DNA from: Verrucomicrobiota bacterium
GTDB lineage: Bacteria; Verrucomicrobiota; Verrucomicrobiia; Limisphaerales; Pedosphaeraceae
Assembly (NCBI GenBank): GCA_021325145.1
Contig: JAJPHR010000095.1
Location: 38,519-102,518, forward strand
Reading direction: 5' to 3'
DNA length: 64,000 nucleotides
Position numbers and translations under genes: made by a program. The notes beneath the pieces were generated by a model. It did no database searches. It saw nothing but the letters and a program-made list of their open reading frames with translations, and was not told the DNA's origin. Shown here piece by piece: positions 25,705 to 33,001 of this stretch (within the stretch, counting starts at the first letter, position 1; each line of letters begins with the position of its first letter).

Positions 25705-26616
25705 TCAGGCTCCCTGCTTCGCGGTCGCCGAGCGCTGCAGGGCCAGGATTTCCTCTGGATTTCGTCCAAAATACGGATTGATCTTGAACCCCTTGGAATC
25801 AAATGAATATTTTCGGATACTCGACACTAGCAAAGCCCCGGAAAATGCGACGAGGCACTTCTGAAACACGTTCAGGGACATTGCTTCAATGCCCCAGTAT
25901 TTCGCGAAATCGGAGCCCGGCGACTCCATCCATTCCCGAGCGCCAGTCTCCAATGTTCGCGCACTGTAAAAGAGAATTCCATTATATTGCTTTTTAACCG
26001 CGTATTGACCGGTCATGAATGAGGTGTCGGTTCCACCACTAGGCGTCGAAACAAGATTGTAGAGGAAAAAGGTCCGCGGAAGCTCCGGTACCACCTCCTT
26101 GCGAACCTCGTCCAAAAAGTAAGCCGAGGTCAGGTCGAGGATCTTGTCCATCTCACCCTCAACCACCAACAGTCCATGGGTCTCTCGAAATGCTCCGTAG
26201 TGGCCCCGTTCCTCTGCGGCATTCTTTGCGCTAAAGGCAAAGTAATGCCCGGTATTCATGCCCGGTCCGGCAAACCGCTCCCTGCGGTACAATTTCCGCT
26301 CATCATCCACGAAATTGAGGTGAAAACTTGCGTCCTCAAAAAAGTATTTTCGACTATGGAAGCGATATGCTTTGCCTCGAACGCGCACTGACATCGGCAG
26401 GCTACCCTTGTTCACAGTTCGATATCTCTTGCTCGTTTCGTTTGAAGGCTGTGCCTCAGCCATCCCGAAAGACGTCATCGCCGAAATCTTTTCCCCGACA
26501 TGGCGCATCGCGCTCCGATAGGCAACATACGCGAGCAAACCCGTGACGATGGGAATACCACCCAGAAGCAGGCCCGAGGCGAGGCTCAATCCGAGCATGA
26601 ACAGAGCCGCGAACAT
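25705..26616 (-). CDS. Hypothetical membrane protein
   Basis: 303 residues. An N-terminal hydrophobic segment of about 30 residues (ALFMLGLSLASGLLLGGIPIVTGLL) anchors the protein. The remaining soluble region has no motif I recognise. It contains KRYRTVNKGSLPM, a FYSARTLE segment and a FAKYWGIEAM segment, and ends GRNPEEILAL. G+C is lower than in the neighbours (visible runs of AAAA/TTTT), which may mean later arrival. Transcribed on the minus strand between the Tat isomerase and the metallo-hydrolase, 117 bases from the former. Confidence 0.6.
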   Translation of the reverse strand: MFAALFMLGLSLASGLLLGGIPIVTGLLAYVAYRSAMRHVGEKISAMTSFGMAEAQPSNETSKRYRTVNKGSLPMSVRVRGKAYRFHSRKYFFEDASFHLNFVDDERKLYRRERFAGPGMNTGHYFAFSAKNAAEERGHYGAFRETHGLLVVEGEMDKILDLTSAYFLDEVRKEVVPELPRTFFLYNLVSTPSGGTDTSFMTGQYAVKKQYNGILFYSARTLETGAREWMESPGSDFAKYWGIEAMSLNVFQKCLVAFSGALLVSSIRKYSFDSKGFKINPYFGRNPEEILALQRSATAKQGA

Positions 26617-26785
26617 GGTGGCAATGTCTCACCCGAGCGTTGTCGCGTCGAGTGCAAAGCTCCAGGCACCTGCTGCCGGTCATTCGGCCGCGAATGCTTC
26701 GAATGTCAACTTTATGAGAGGTGGGTTGGCGGTTTCAGAGAGTATTAAGATTAGAATTATGGGTAAGATTAAGAGAGATGGTGGG

Positions 26786-27721
26786 TCAGAACACTTCCGG
26801 GGTGCCTTCCTCCAGCATGCGCAGGTGGTGCGCGAGACCGTTGGCGTTGGCGAGTTCGCGGAGCCAGCGCGGGGGTTCGTCCATGTCCTCGAAGGACAAG
26901 CGGAAGGTGCCGTAGTGCATGGGGACGAACCATTTGGCGCGGATGTCCTGGAAGACTTTCATCGCCTCGGGCGGGCCCATGTGGACATTGCGGAAGGATT
27001 CGGGGCGGTAGGCGCCGATGGGGAGCAGGGCAATCTCAGGCGCAAAGTATTGGCCGATTTGTTTGAAGCCGTCGAAATACGCGCTGTCGCCAGCATGATA
27101 AATCCGCCGGCCCTGGTGTTCGAGGATGAACCCGCCGTAACCGCGATGGTTGTCCCGCAGCACGCGCGCGCCCCAATGTTTGCAGGGCGTGAGCGTCACG
27201 CGCCAGTCGCGATGAGTGAAGCTTTCCCACCAATCGAGTTCGACGATGCGTTCGAAGCCGAGGTTGCGCGCGAGGTCGCCCATGCCCCAGGGCATGATGC
27301 CGATTTTCGGATGCGGCAGGCGGCGCAGGGTGGGTTTGTGGAAGTGATCGAAATGCGCGTGGGTGAGAAGGACGAGGTCAATGGGCGGGAGGTCTTCGAT
27401 TTTCAGGCCGGAGCGTTTGATGCGCTTGAGCAGGAAGAGCCAGTTGGCAAAATTGGGATCGATCAAAACGTTGAGGTCGGTGAACTGAACGAGAAAGGAC
27501 GCGTGACCGATCCAGGTGAGGGCGATTTCGCCGCGGGAAAGTTTGGGGAATTGAGGTTTTTTGTGCTGGCCCATGCGCGGGGTCAAAAAAGCCTTCCACA
27601 CCATCTCGTGAAAGAACGTGCGGGGATTGAAGGCTTTGGAGGGGGTCAGGTCTTTGAAAGAGCGGGGCAGGGGCTGGCGTGTTCGGGCGGGGCGCACCGG
27701 CTTGACGTGATGCTTCGACAT
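26786..27721 (-). CDS. Metallo-beta-lactamase-fold hydrolase (NAPE-PLD/UlaG-like)
   Basis: 311 residues. The metal-binding motif LLTHAHFDHFHKPTL (HxHxDH) is followed by a His in TPCKHWGARVL, Asp in IYHAGDSAYFDG and a final His in FVPMHYGTFRL. WIGHASFLVQ and LIDPNFANWLF precede it. This is the lactonase/phosphodiesterase type related to NAPE-PLD. Substrate unknown. No signal peptide. It is divergent from the Gly/Pro/Tyr-rich exported protein. Confidence 0.88.
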   Translation of the reverse strand: MSKHHVKPVRPARTRQPLPRSFKDLTPSKAFNPRTFFHEMVWKAFLTPRMGQHKKPQFPKLSRGEIALTWIGHASFLVQFTDLNVLIDPNFANWLFLLKRIKRSGLKIEDLPPIDLVLLTHAHFDHFHKPTLRRLPHPKIGIMPWGMGDLARNLGFERIVELDWWESFTHRDWRVTLTPCKHWGARVLRDNHRGYGGFILEHQGRRIYHAGDSAYFDGFKQIGQYFAPEIALLPIGAYRPESFRNVHMGPPEAMKVFQDIRAKWFVPMHYGTFRLSFEDMDEPPRWLRELANANGLAHHLRMLEEGTPEVF

Positions 27722-27789
27722 AAGTTGCTGGCAATCAATGTTCTAACGCGGGTGAATAAAACCGCCTTCCACCCGTCATACCTTTTGTA

Positions 27790-27807
27790 GATGTAGTATA
27801 TTACATC
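27790..27807. promoter_or_regulatory. Operator-like inverted repeat
   Basis: GATGTA-GTATAT-TACATC is a perfect 6+6 inverted repeat with a 6-base AT-rich centre, ending 16 bases before the ATG at 27824. It lies in an AT-rich stretch that stands out from the GC-rich surroundings. A -10-like TATATT overlaps it, but I see no good -35. It could be a repressor site; which protein binds is unknown. Confidence 0.4.
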
Positions 27808-27823
27808 GGAAAGACAAAAAATT

Positions 27824-28276
27824 ATGAAAAAAATTCTTTTAGGTCTGACACTCGTGGGCTTCCTGGGAACCCAGGTTCCAAAGGCCGAAGCGCATGGCGG
27901 CGTGGGAATCGCGGCGGGGGTGTTGGGCGGCCTGGCTGTGGGGACCGCGATTGGCGCAGCCGTTGCCAGTCCGCCGCCGGTTTATTACTACGCGCCGGCG
28001 CCGGCTTATTCTTACTATCCGCCGCAGCAACCTGTGGTCTATCAATCGGCGCCCGCGCCCGTGGTCAATCAGGCCCCGGCTGCACCGGTCGCTCCCGCGG
28101 CTCCAGTAGCGCCACCTGCTCCGGTGTATCAGTATCAAGCGGCGCCGACGGTGGTTTATCAACCGGCGCCGGTGGTGGTGTATCGGCCGTATTACTACCC
28201 GCCAGTGCCCGTCGTCAGTTTTGGTTTTGGGTTTGGCCGTCCGTATTACCATCATTACTATAGGGGCCGCTGGTAA
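27824..28276 (+). CDS. Exported Gly/Pro/Tyr-rich protein
   Basis: 150 residues. A cleavable signal peptide (MKKILLGLTLVGFLGTQVPKAEA) is followed by a Gly/Ala-rich helix (GVGIAAGVLGGLAVGTAIGA). Then comes a long Pro/Tyr/Ala low-complexity tail with YYYAPAPAYSYYPPQQPVVY and VVYQPAPVVVYRPYYYPP, ending with a Phe/Gly and His/Tyr patch. This composition suits a secreted or outer-surface structural protein. A palindromic site lies just upstream and a strong terminator follows at 28316. No named family. Confidence 0.78.
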   Translation: MKKILLGLTLVGFLGTQVPKAEAHGGVGIAAGVLGGLAVGTAIGAAVASPPPVYYYAPAPAYSYYPPQQPVVYQSAPAPVVNQAPAAPVAPAAPVAPPAPVYQYQAAPTVVYQPAPVVVYRPYYYPPVPVVSFGFGFGRPYYHHYYRGRW

Positions 28277-28315
28277 TTTGTAGCTGGAGGAACCGAACAG
28301 GAAGCTGGAAATGCA

Positions 28316-28348
28316 ACCCGCCGGGCAAACACCCGGCGGGTGTTTTTT
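28316..28348 (+). terminator. Rho-independent terminator
   Basis: Perfect 10-base stem ACCCGCCGGG / CCCGGCGGGT with the loop CAAACA, followed by G and six T. It lies 39 bases after the stop of the Gly/Pro/Tyr-rich protein gene and before the convergent sufE gene. It is the clearest terminator in the window. Confidence 0.92.
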
Positions 28349-28377
28349 GCGAGCCGAAAGAACGGTGAAACGAATTC

Positions 28378-28791
28378 CTACTTAATCCGGCTGGCGGCGT
28401 AATCTCGAATTTTTTCCCAAAGGCGCGACAGGCCGTTGCGCCGATTCGGCGTCAGATGCTGGGTGATGCCCACTTGCGCCAGAAACGAAGGGTCGGTCGC
28501 CACGATCTCATCCGGCGTTTGCCCGCTGTAGAATTCGCACAGGAGCGCCGCCATGCCTTTCATGATTGCCGAATCCGAATCGGTCCGAAAATGACACTTG
28601 CCGTCCTCGAAAACGGCCACCAGCCAAAGCCGGGCGAGACAACCTTCCACCCGATGCTCGTCCGTCTTGAGCGAATCCTCCAGCGGTGCTTGCCGCCGTC
28701 CGCACTCCACCGCGTACACGATGCGCTCGTGCGGGTCCTTGATCTGGGCGAGCTTCGCGAGCAATTGCTGTTTCTTTTCCGCCAGGGTCAT
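28378..28791 (-). CDS. sufE: SufE family cysteine desulfuration protein
   Basis: 137 residues, normal length for SufE. The catalytic cysteine is Cys51 in HRVEGCLARLWL, which accepts persulfide from SufS, and the C-terminal DPSFLAQVGITQHLTPNRRNG motif is characteristic. It supplies sulfur for Fe-S cluster assembly. The start ATG at 28791 is used because the frame upstream (to 28932) has no homologous content. No sufS, sufB, sufC or sufD is in the window, so the gene is detached from the usual operon. Confidence 0.93.
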   Translation of the reverse strand: MTLAEKKQQLLAKLAQIKDPHERIVYAVECGRRQAPLEDSLKTDEHRVEGCLARLWLVAVFEDGKCHFRTDSDSAIMKGMAALLCEFYSGQTPDEIVATDPSFLAQVGITQHLTPNRRNGLSRLWEKIRDYAASRIK

Positions 28792-28973
28792 CGGGGTGGC
28801 AATGGGGCCGGTTTCACTGTCCGTGAGCGTAGCAGCCGCGTGAACACAAGGCGAGAGTGATGGAGAGAGGCATCGATTTTGACGGACGTTACCGCTTTCG
28901 CTCATTGCTGGTTGAATTTTCGCGGCGGGCATGGCTCAATAAAGGGGCTCGAAGTCCCGCGCCGGGTTCGGTT

Positions 28974-29050
28974 GCATCCGTAGCTCAATTGGATAGAGCT
29001 TCTGACTTCGGATCAGAAGGTTGCAGGTTCAAGTCCTGCCGGATGCACCA
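28974..29050 (+). tRNA. tRNA-Arg (anticodon UCG)
   Basis: 77 bases, cloverleaf complete: acceptor GCATCCG pairs with CGGATGC; D arm GCTC...GAGC; anticodon stem TCTGA/TCAGA around the loop CTTCGGA, giving anticodon TCG (reads CGA); T arm GCAGG-TTCAAGT-CCTGC; discriminator A; CCA encoded. It stands alone between sufE and the Nudix gene. No integrase lies beside it. Confidence 0.96.
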
Positions 29051-29107
29051 CTCGGGTGGATTTGCCATTGAAGCCGCCTCCAAGCTCTCTGTACAATACG
29101 TAACTTT

Positions 29108-29650
29108 ATGGCTCAAGCTCCAGCCGGTGACCAGGTGGTCTTCAACACGAAATGGTTTCAGATCATCGCGCGAAGATCGGCCGGGTCGAACGATCCTCAT
29201 TACCTCATTGACACCACGGATTTCGTTTCGCTGGTGGTTCTAAACACGGAAAATAAATTGCTGCTTGTGCGCCAATTCCGTCCGGCGGTGAAGCGGTTGA
29301 CCCTGGAAGTCCCGTCCGGCCACGTCGAACAAGGTGAAACTCCCGAGGAAACCGCGCATAAGGAGTTGCTCGAAGAAACCGGTTATGTGGTGGACAAGTT
29401 CGAACTGCTGGCGAAGGTTTCTCCCGCGATTGGACGATTTACGAACAAAATGTGGTGTTACTTCGCCGCAAATGCGCACCCAACCGCTGATGCGAAGCAC
29501 AAGGTGGAAGATGGTGTCGAACTGGTCGCTTACGGTGGCCCAGTGCGCACTCTAATAATGAACGAGGAATTTTGCAGTTCGCTGAGCCACTCGGCCATTT
29601 TCGCCGCTGTAGTGAATGGGCGCTTGCCTCTTGATCACCATACCGGTTGA
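29108..29650 (+). CDS. Nudix hydrolase (ADP-ribose pyrophosphatase-like)
   Basis: 180 residues. The Nudix box reads GHVEQGETPEETAHKELLEETGY (two segments overlapping at GETPEETAHKELLEETGY). The usual Arg of REUXEE is Lys, a tolerated change, and the metal-binding Glu pair in LLEETG is intact. Upstream, FVSLVVLNTENKLLLVRQFR matches ADP-ribose-type Nudix enzymes. It would hydrolyse a nucleoside diphosphate sugar. It starts 58 bases after the tRNA gene. Confidence 0.9.
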   Translation: MAQAPAGDQVVFNTKWFQIIARRSAGSNDPHYLIDTTDFVSLVVLNTENKLLLVRQFRPAVKRLTLEVPSGHVEQGETPEETAHKELLEETGYVVDKFELLAKVSPAIGRFTNKMWCYFAANAHPTADAKHKVEDGVELVAYGGPVRTLIMNEEFCSSLSHSAIFAAVVNGRLPLDHHTG

Positions 29651-29698
29651 CCAGGGACGACACAATCAGCGCAAACCGATGAATTCAAGAATCCATAA

Positions 29699-29761
29699 CA
29701 GCCAACGCAAGGAGACCCTGAACTTTCTTCCGAAAAGGTCAGAGCCTCCTCACGTCGGCTG
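29699..29761. repeat. Dispersed repeat family A, complete hairpin
   Basis: The left arm CAGCCAACGCAAGGAGACCC (29699-29718) pairs imperfectly with GAGCCTCCTCACGTCGGCTG (29742-29761), whose reverse complement is CAGCCGACGTGAGGAGGCTC, identical to 860-879. The loop is about 23 bases. It lies in the 164-base gap before lhgO. Confidence 0.8.
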
Positions 29762-29814
29762 CTACGATTTCTTGGTGATTGGCATTTGCGTGTTTCGTGT
29801 TTTAATACCAGTTC

Positions 29815-31014
29815 ATGCCCACTAAGCGCATCATCGTCATCGGCGGCGGCATCGTCGGCTTGGCCACGGCCTACAAGGTCGGCCGGAGCTTTCCCGATGC
29901 GCGAGTCACCGTGCTGGAAAAAGAAGAGGCGGTCGCGCGGCATCAAACGGGCAACAACAGCGGCGTGCTCCATTGCGGTTTATATTACAAGCCCGGCACC
30001 ATCCGCGCGAAATTGGCCGTGTCCGGGATTCAGGAGATGGCCGAGTTCTGTCGCGAGCACAATATTCCGCACGAGATTTGCGGCAAGCTGGTCGTGGCCG
30101 TGGACGAATCCGAACGCGAGCGGCTCAACAACCTTCACGAACGCGGCAAACAAAACGGCCTGCAAGGCTTGCGCCTGCTCAATCGCGAACAGATGCTCGA
30201 ATTCGAGCCGCACGTCGGCGGCGTCGCGGCGTTGCACGTGCCGCAGGAGGGCATCGTCGATTACCCGGAAGTCTGCAAATCGATCCAAAAGGAATTGGAG
30301 AAGCTCGGCGGCCGCATTGTCACGCGCGCGAAGGTGACCGCCTTGCGCGAGGAACCTTCTGGCTGGGTGGCGATAACCAGCGCGGGCGATTTCGAGTCGG
30401 ATTTCCTCATCAATTGCGCCGGGTTGCACTGCGACCGCGTCAGCGAATTGGCCGGCGAGAAACGCGACGCCCGGATCGTTCCTTTTCGCGGCGAGTACTT
30501 CAAGCTCAAGCCCGAACGCCAGTCGCTCGTGCGCAATTTGATTTACCCCGTGCCGGACCCGCAGTTTCCGTTCCTCGGCGTCCACTTCACGCGCTTGATC
30601 GAGGGTGGCGTCGAGGCCGGTCCGAATGCCGTGCTCGCGTTCTCGCGCGAGGGTTATCGCAAAACGAATGTCAATGTCGCGGATTTGTATGACGCGCTCA
30701 CGTTCTCCGGCCTCTGGCGTTTCCTGGGCAAGCACAAGCGGATGAGCTGGGCGGAATTGAAACGCTCCTTCAGCAAGCGGCTTTTCTGCGAGTCGCTCCA
30801 ACGGCTCGTGCCGGAAGTCCGCATGGAGGACCTCGAAACCGGCGGCGCGGGCGTGCGCGCGCAGGCGATGTCGCCCGAGGGCGAGTTGATCCAGGATTTT
30901 TGCTTTGCCAGCGGGCGGAAGGTGTTGCACGTCATCAATGCCCCCAGTCCGGCGGCCACGGCTTCGCTGGCGATTGGCGAATACATCAAGAATCTGGTTG
31001 CCAAGGAAATCTGA
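29815..31014 (+). CDS. lhgO: L-2-hydroxyglutarate oxidase
   Basis: 399 residues, the usual length. The Rossmann motif IGGGIVGLATAY starts at residue 8. The diagnostic HQTGNNSGVLHCGLYYKPG segment follows. VPQEGIVDYPEV and the C-terminal INAPSPAATASLAIGEYI are also typical. It oxidises L-2-hydroxyglutarate to 2-oxoglutarate with FAD, removing a metabolic by-product. The epimerase gene follows after 25 bases on the same strand. The start ATG leaves no extra N-terminus before the FAD motif. Confidence 0.92.
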   Translation: MPTKRIIVIGGGIVGLATAYKVGRSFPDARVTVLEKEEAVARHQTGNNSGVLHCGLYYKPGTIRAKLAVSGIQEMAEFCREHNIPHEICGKLVVAVDESERERLNNLHERGKQNGLQGLRLLNREQMLEFEPHVGGVAALHVPQEGIVDYPEVCKSIQKELEKLGGRIVTRAKVTALREEPSGWVAITSAGDFESDFLINCAGLHCDRVSELAGEKRDARIVPFRGEYFKLKPERQSLVRNLIYPVPDPQFPFLGVHFTRLIEGGVEAGPNAVLAFSREGYRKTNVNVADLYDALTFSGLWRFLGKHKRMSWAELKRSFSKRLFCESLQRLVPEVRMEDLETGGAGVRAQAMSPEGELIQDFCFASGRKVLHVINAPSPAATASLAIGEYIKNLVAKEI

Positions 31015-31039
31015 CAACGGTTAGTAAAAGCGGCTTACG

Positions 31040-31972
31040 ATGAAAATATTGATCACCGGCGGCGCCGGTTACATTGGCTCGGTCCTCACACCCACCTTGT
31101 TGGGCCTGGGCCATGAGGTGACTGTGCTGGATAATTTTTACTTCGGCCAAAACAGCCTGACCGATTGCTGTCACTACGACACCTTCCAGGTGGTGCGCGG
31201 TGATGCCCGGGATGAGGCGCTCATGAAATCGCTGATGGCGAAGGCGGACTTGATCATTCCCCTTGCGGCGCTCGTGGGCGTGCCGCTTTGCAACTCCGAC
31301 CAAATCGCGACGCAATCCACCAACTTCGAAGCCGTTGCGATGTTGTGCCGGCTCGCGGCCAAGTCGCAGCGCATCATCATGCCCGTCACCAACAGTGGAT
31401 ACGGCATCGGCGAAAAAGGAAAGTTCTGCACCGAAGACAGCCCGTTGCGTCCTCTCTCGACCTACGGCATCACCAAGGTCAAGGCCGAGGAAGCCGTCCT
31501 GCAGCGCGAGAACAGCATCAGCTTCCGGCTCGCCACCGTCTTCGGCATGTCGCCGCGCATGCGTCTCGATCTGCTGGTGAACGATTTCGTTTACCGTGCC
31601 GTCAATGACCGCGCGGTCCTGATCTTCGAGGGACATTTCAAACGAAACTACATCCACATCCGCGACGTCGTCCGCGCCTTCATCCACGGCATGGACCATT
31701 TCGAGAAAATGAAAGGCAAGCCGTATAACGCCGGCCTGGAGGAAGCCAACCTTTCCAAACTCGAATTGTGCGCCGTCATCAAAAAACACTTGCCCAAGTT
31801 CGTTTATGTCGAGGCGCCCATCGGCGAAGACCCGGACAAGCGCGATTATATTGTATCGAACCAGCGGCTGCTCTCCACCGGCTTTCAAACCGAGTGGACT
31901 CTTGATCGCGGCATTACTGAATTGATCAAAGGTTACGTCATTTTGCGGAACACGATTTACTCGAACGTCTGA
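31040..31972 (+). CDS. NAD-dependent epimerase/dehydratase (extended SDR)
   Basis: 310 residues. The glycine motif ILITGGAGYIGSVL lies at the N-terminus, and the Tyr-Lys pair is in STYGITKVKAEEA. YIHIRDVVRAFIHGM and the later YNAGLEEANLSKLELC match the UDP/NDP-sugar epimerase class. The exact sugar cannot be read. It lies between lhgO and a sugar nucleotidyltransferase gene, which suggests nucleotide-sugar synthesis for surface glycans. Confidence 0.88.
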   Translation: MKILITGGAGYIGSVLTPTLLGLGHEVTVLDNFYFGQNSLTDCCHYDTFQVVRGDARDEALMKSLMAKADLIIPLAALVGVPLCNSDQIATQSTNFEAVAMLCRLAAKSQRIIMPVTNSGYGIGEKGKFCTEDSPLRPLSTYGITKVKAEEAVLQRENSISFRLATVFGMSPRMRLDLLVNDFVYRAVNDRAVLIFEGHFKRNYIHIRDVVRAFIHGMDHFEKMKGKPYNAGLEEANLSKLELCAVIKKHLPKFVYVEAPIGEDPDKRDYIVSNQRLLSTGFQTEWTLDRGITELIKGYVILRNTIYSNV

Positions 31973-31983
31973 GTCATTATTGA

Positions 31984-32137
31984 AGGCAGGGACATCGCGC
32001 TGCGGTGTCCCCAGCCGCATACCAGCGGGCGGAATATGCTGGTTGAAGCGCGGTATTCGGGTTGTTCGTTCCGCCGCCTGACGCTGCGCTTCCACCTTCG
32101 CTCAGAAGCTGCGGCGAAACGAGCGGCGACGGGGGAC
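31984..32137 (+). repeat. Dispersed repeat family C, copy 1
   Basis: AGGCAGGGACATCGCGCTGC, then the TGTCCCC palindrome, then CCAGCGGGCGGAA, then TTCGTTCCG-CGCCTGACGCTGCGCT and a closing CGGCGACGGGG. The same blocks in the same order occur at 63881-64000. The interior is longer here because of an inserted stretch between the third and fourth blocks. It lies between the epimerase gene and the nucleotidyltransferase gene. Confidence 0.85.
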
Positions 32138-32166
32138 GGCGCAGCGCACCGTCCTTACACGCTAAG

Positions 32167-32913
32167 ATGGCTGCTGTAAATTTAGACCAAATCACCGCCG
32201 TGGTTCTCGCGGGCGGTTACGGAACCCGGGTGCAACACTTGTTGCCGGGCGTCCCCAAGCCGATGGCAGAAGTCGCGGGCAAGCCGTTCCTCGAATGGGT
32301 GGTCCGCTATCTGGCGAAACAGGGCATCGGTCGCGTGGTTCTTTCAACCGGCTACCTAGCTGAGGTGGTGGAGAAGCACTTTCAAACCCACCTCGTTCCC
32401 GGCGTGACCGTTCGTTGCATTCCCGAGACAAAACCCTTGGGAACCGGCGGTGGCTTTCTCCACACCGCTCGGACTTCGGGCGATGAGCCGTCCGCGTGGC
32501 TGGTGATGAACGGCGACTCGCTCGCGTTTGCCGATCTGGCTGCGGCTGCGGCTCCGCTGGCCGATGCCGCGAATTCCGGCGTGATTGTTGGCCGCTTTGT
32601 ACCCGATGCATCGAGATACGGCACGCTTGGAATCGGCCCGGCGGGCGAATTGCTGCGCTTCCAGGAAAAGCAACCCGGCAGCGGCATCATCAATGGCGGC
32701 ATCTACTTGCTGCGCCATTCGTTGCTCAAGGAATTTCCCAACCGGACGCCGCTCAGCCTGGAAAACGACGTCTTTCCCATATGGCTGGCGCGCGGGATGC
32801 GGTTGCAAACGGTGGTGACCGAAGCGCCATTCCTGGACATCGGCACACCTGAATCCCTGCCGCAAGCAGAAGCGTTCATCCGGCAGAACATGGGTCATTT
32901 TCTGACCACATGA
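32167..32913 (+). CDS. Sugar nucleotidyltransferase (NTP_transferase; heptose-1-phosphate guanylyltransferase-like)
   Basis: 248 residues. The nucleotide-binding signature VVLAGGYGTRVQHLLPGVPKPM lies at the N-terminus (split as AGGYGTR and PKPM), followed by the GDSLAFADL metal-binding Asp region and GIYLLRHSLL. Such enzymes join a sugar phosphate to a nucleotide; a D-glycero-D-manno-heptose or mannose-type substrate is plausible but not proven. The start at 32167 was chosen because the longer frame upstream is repeat DNA. Next to an epimerase and upstream of a transporter. Confidence 0.85.
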   Translation: MAAVNLDQITAVVLAGGYGTRVQHLLPGVPKPMAEVAGKPFLEWVVRYLAKQGIGRVVLSTGYLAEVVEKHFQTHLVPGVTVRCIPETKPLGTGGGFLHTARTSGDEPSAWLVMNGDSLAFADLAAAAAPLADAANSGVIVGRFVPDASRYGTLGIGPAGELLRFQEKQPGSGIINGGIYLLRHSLLKEFPNRTPLSLENDVFPIWLARGMRLQTVVTEAPFLDIGTPESLPQAEAFIRQNMGHFLTT

Positions 32914-33001
32914 AAAGTCCTGTTCCATCTTACTTTTCGTTCTCGATTCCTCTTCTGGCCGGGCCGAGCACGACGACGAGGACGAGGACGATTTCCTGAC
33001 C

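Noticed and set aside
26543..27790. 415-residue open frame on the plus strand
   Set aside because: It is antisense to the metallo-beta-lactamase-fold gene and the region next to it. Composition is that of a shadow of a GC-rich gene, with no hydrophobic or domain pattern.
29635..29973. Small minus-strand frame reading SRREEALTF
   Set aside because: It is the antisense reading of the family A hairpin and the start of lhgO, not a gene.
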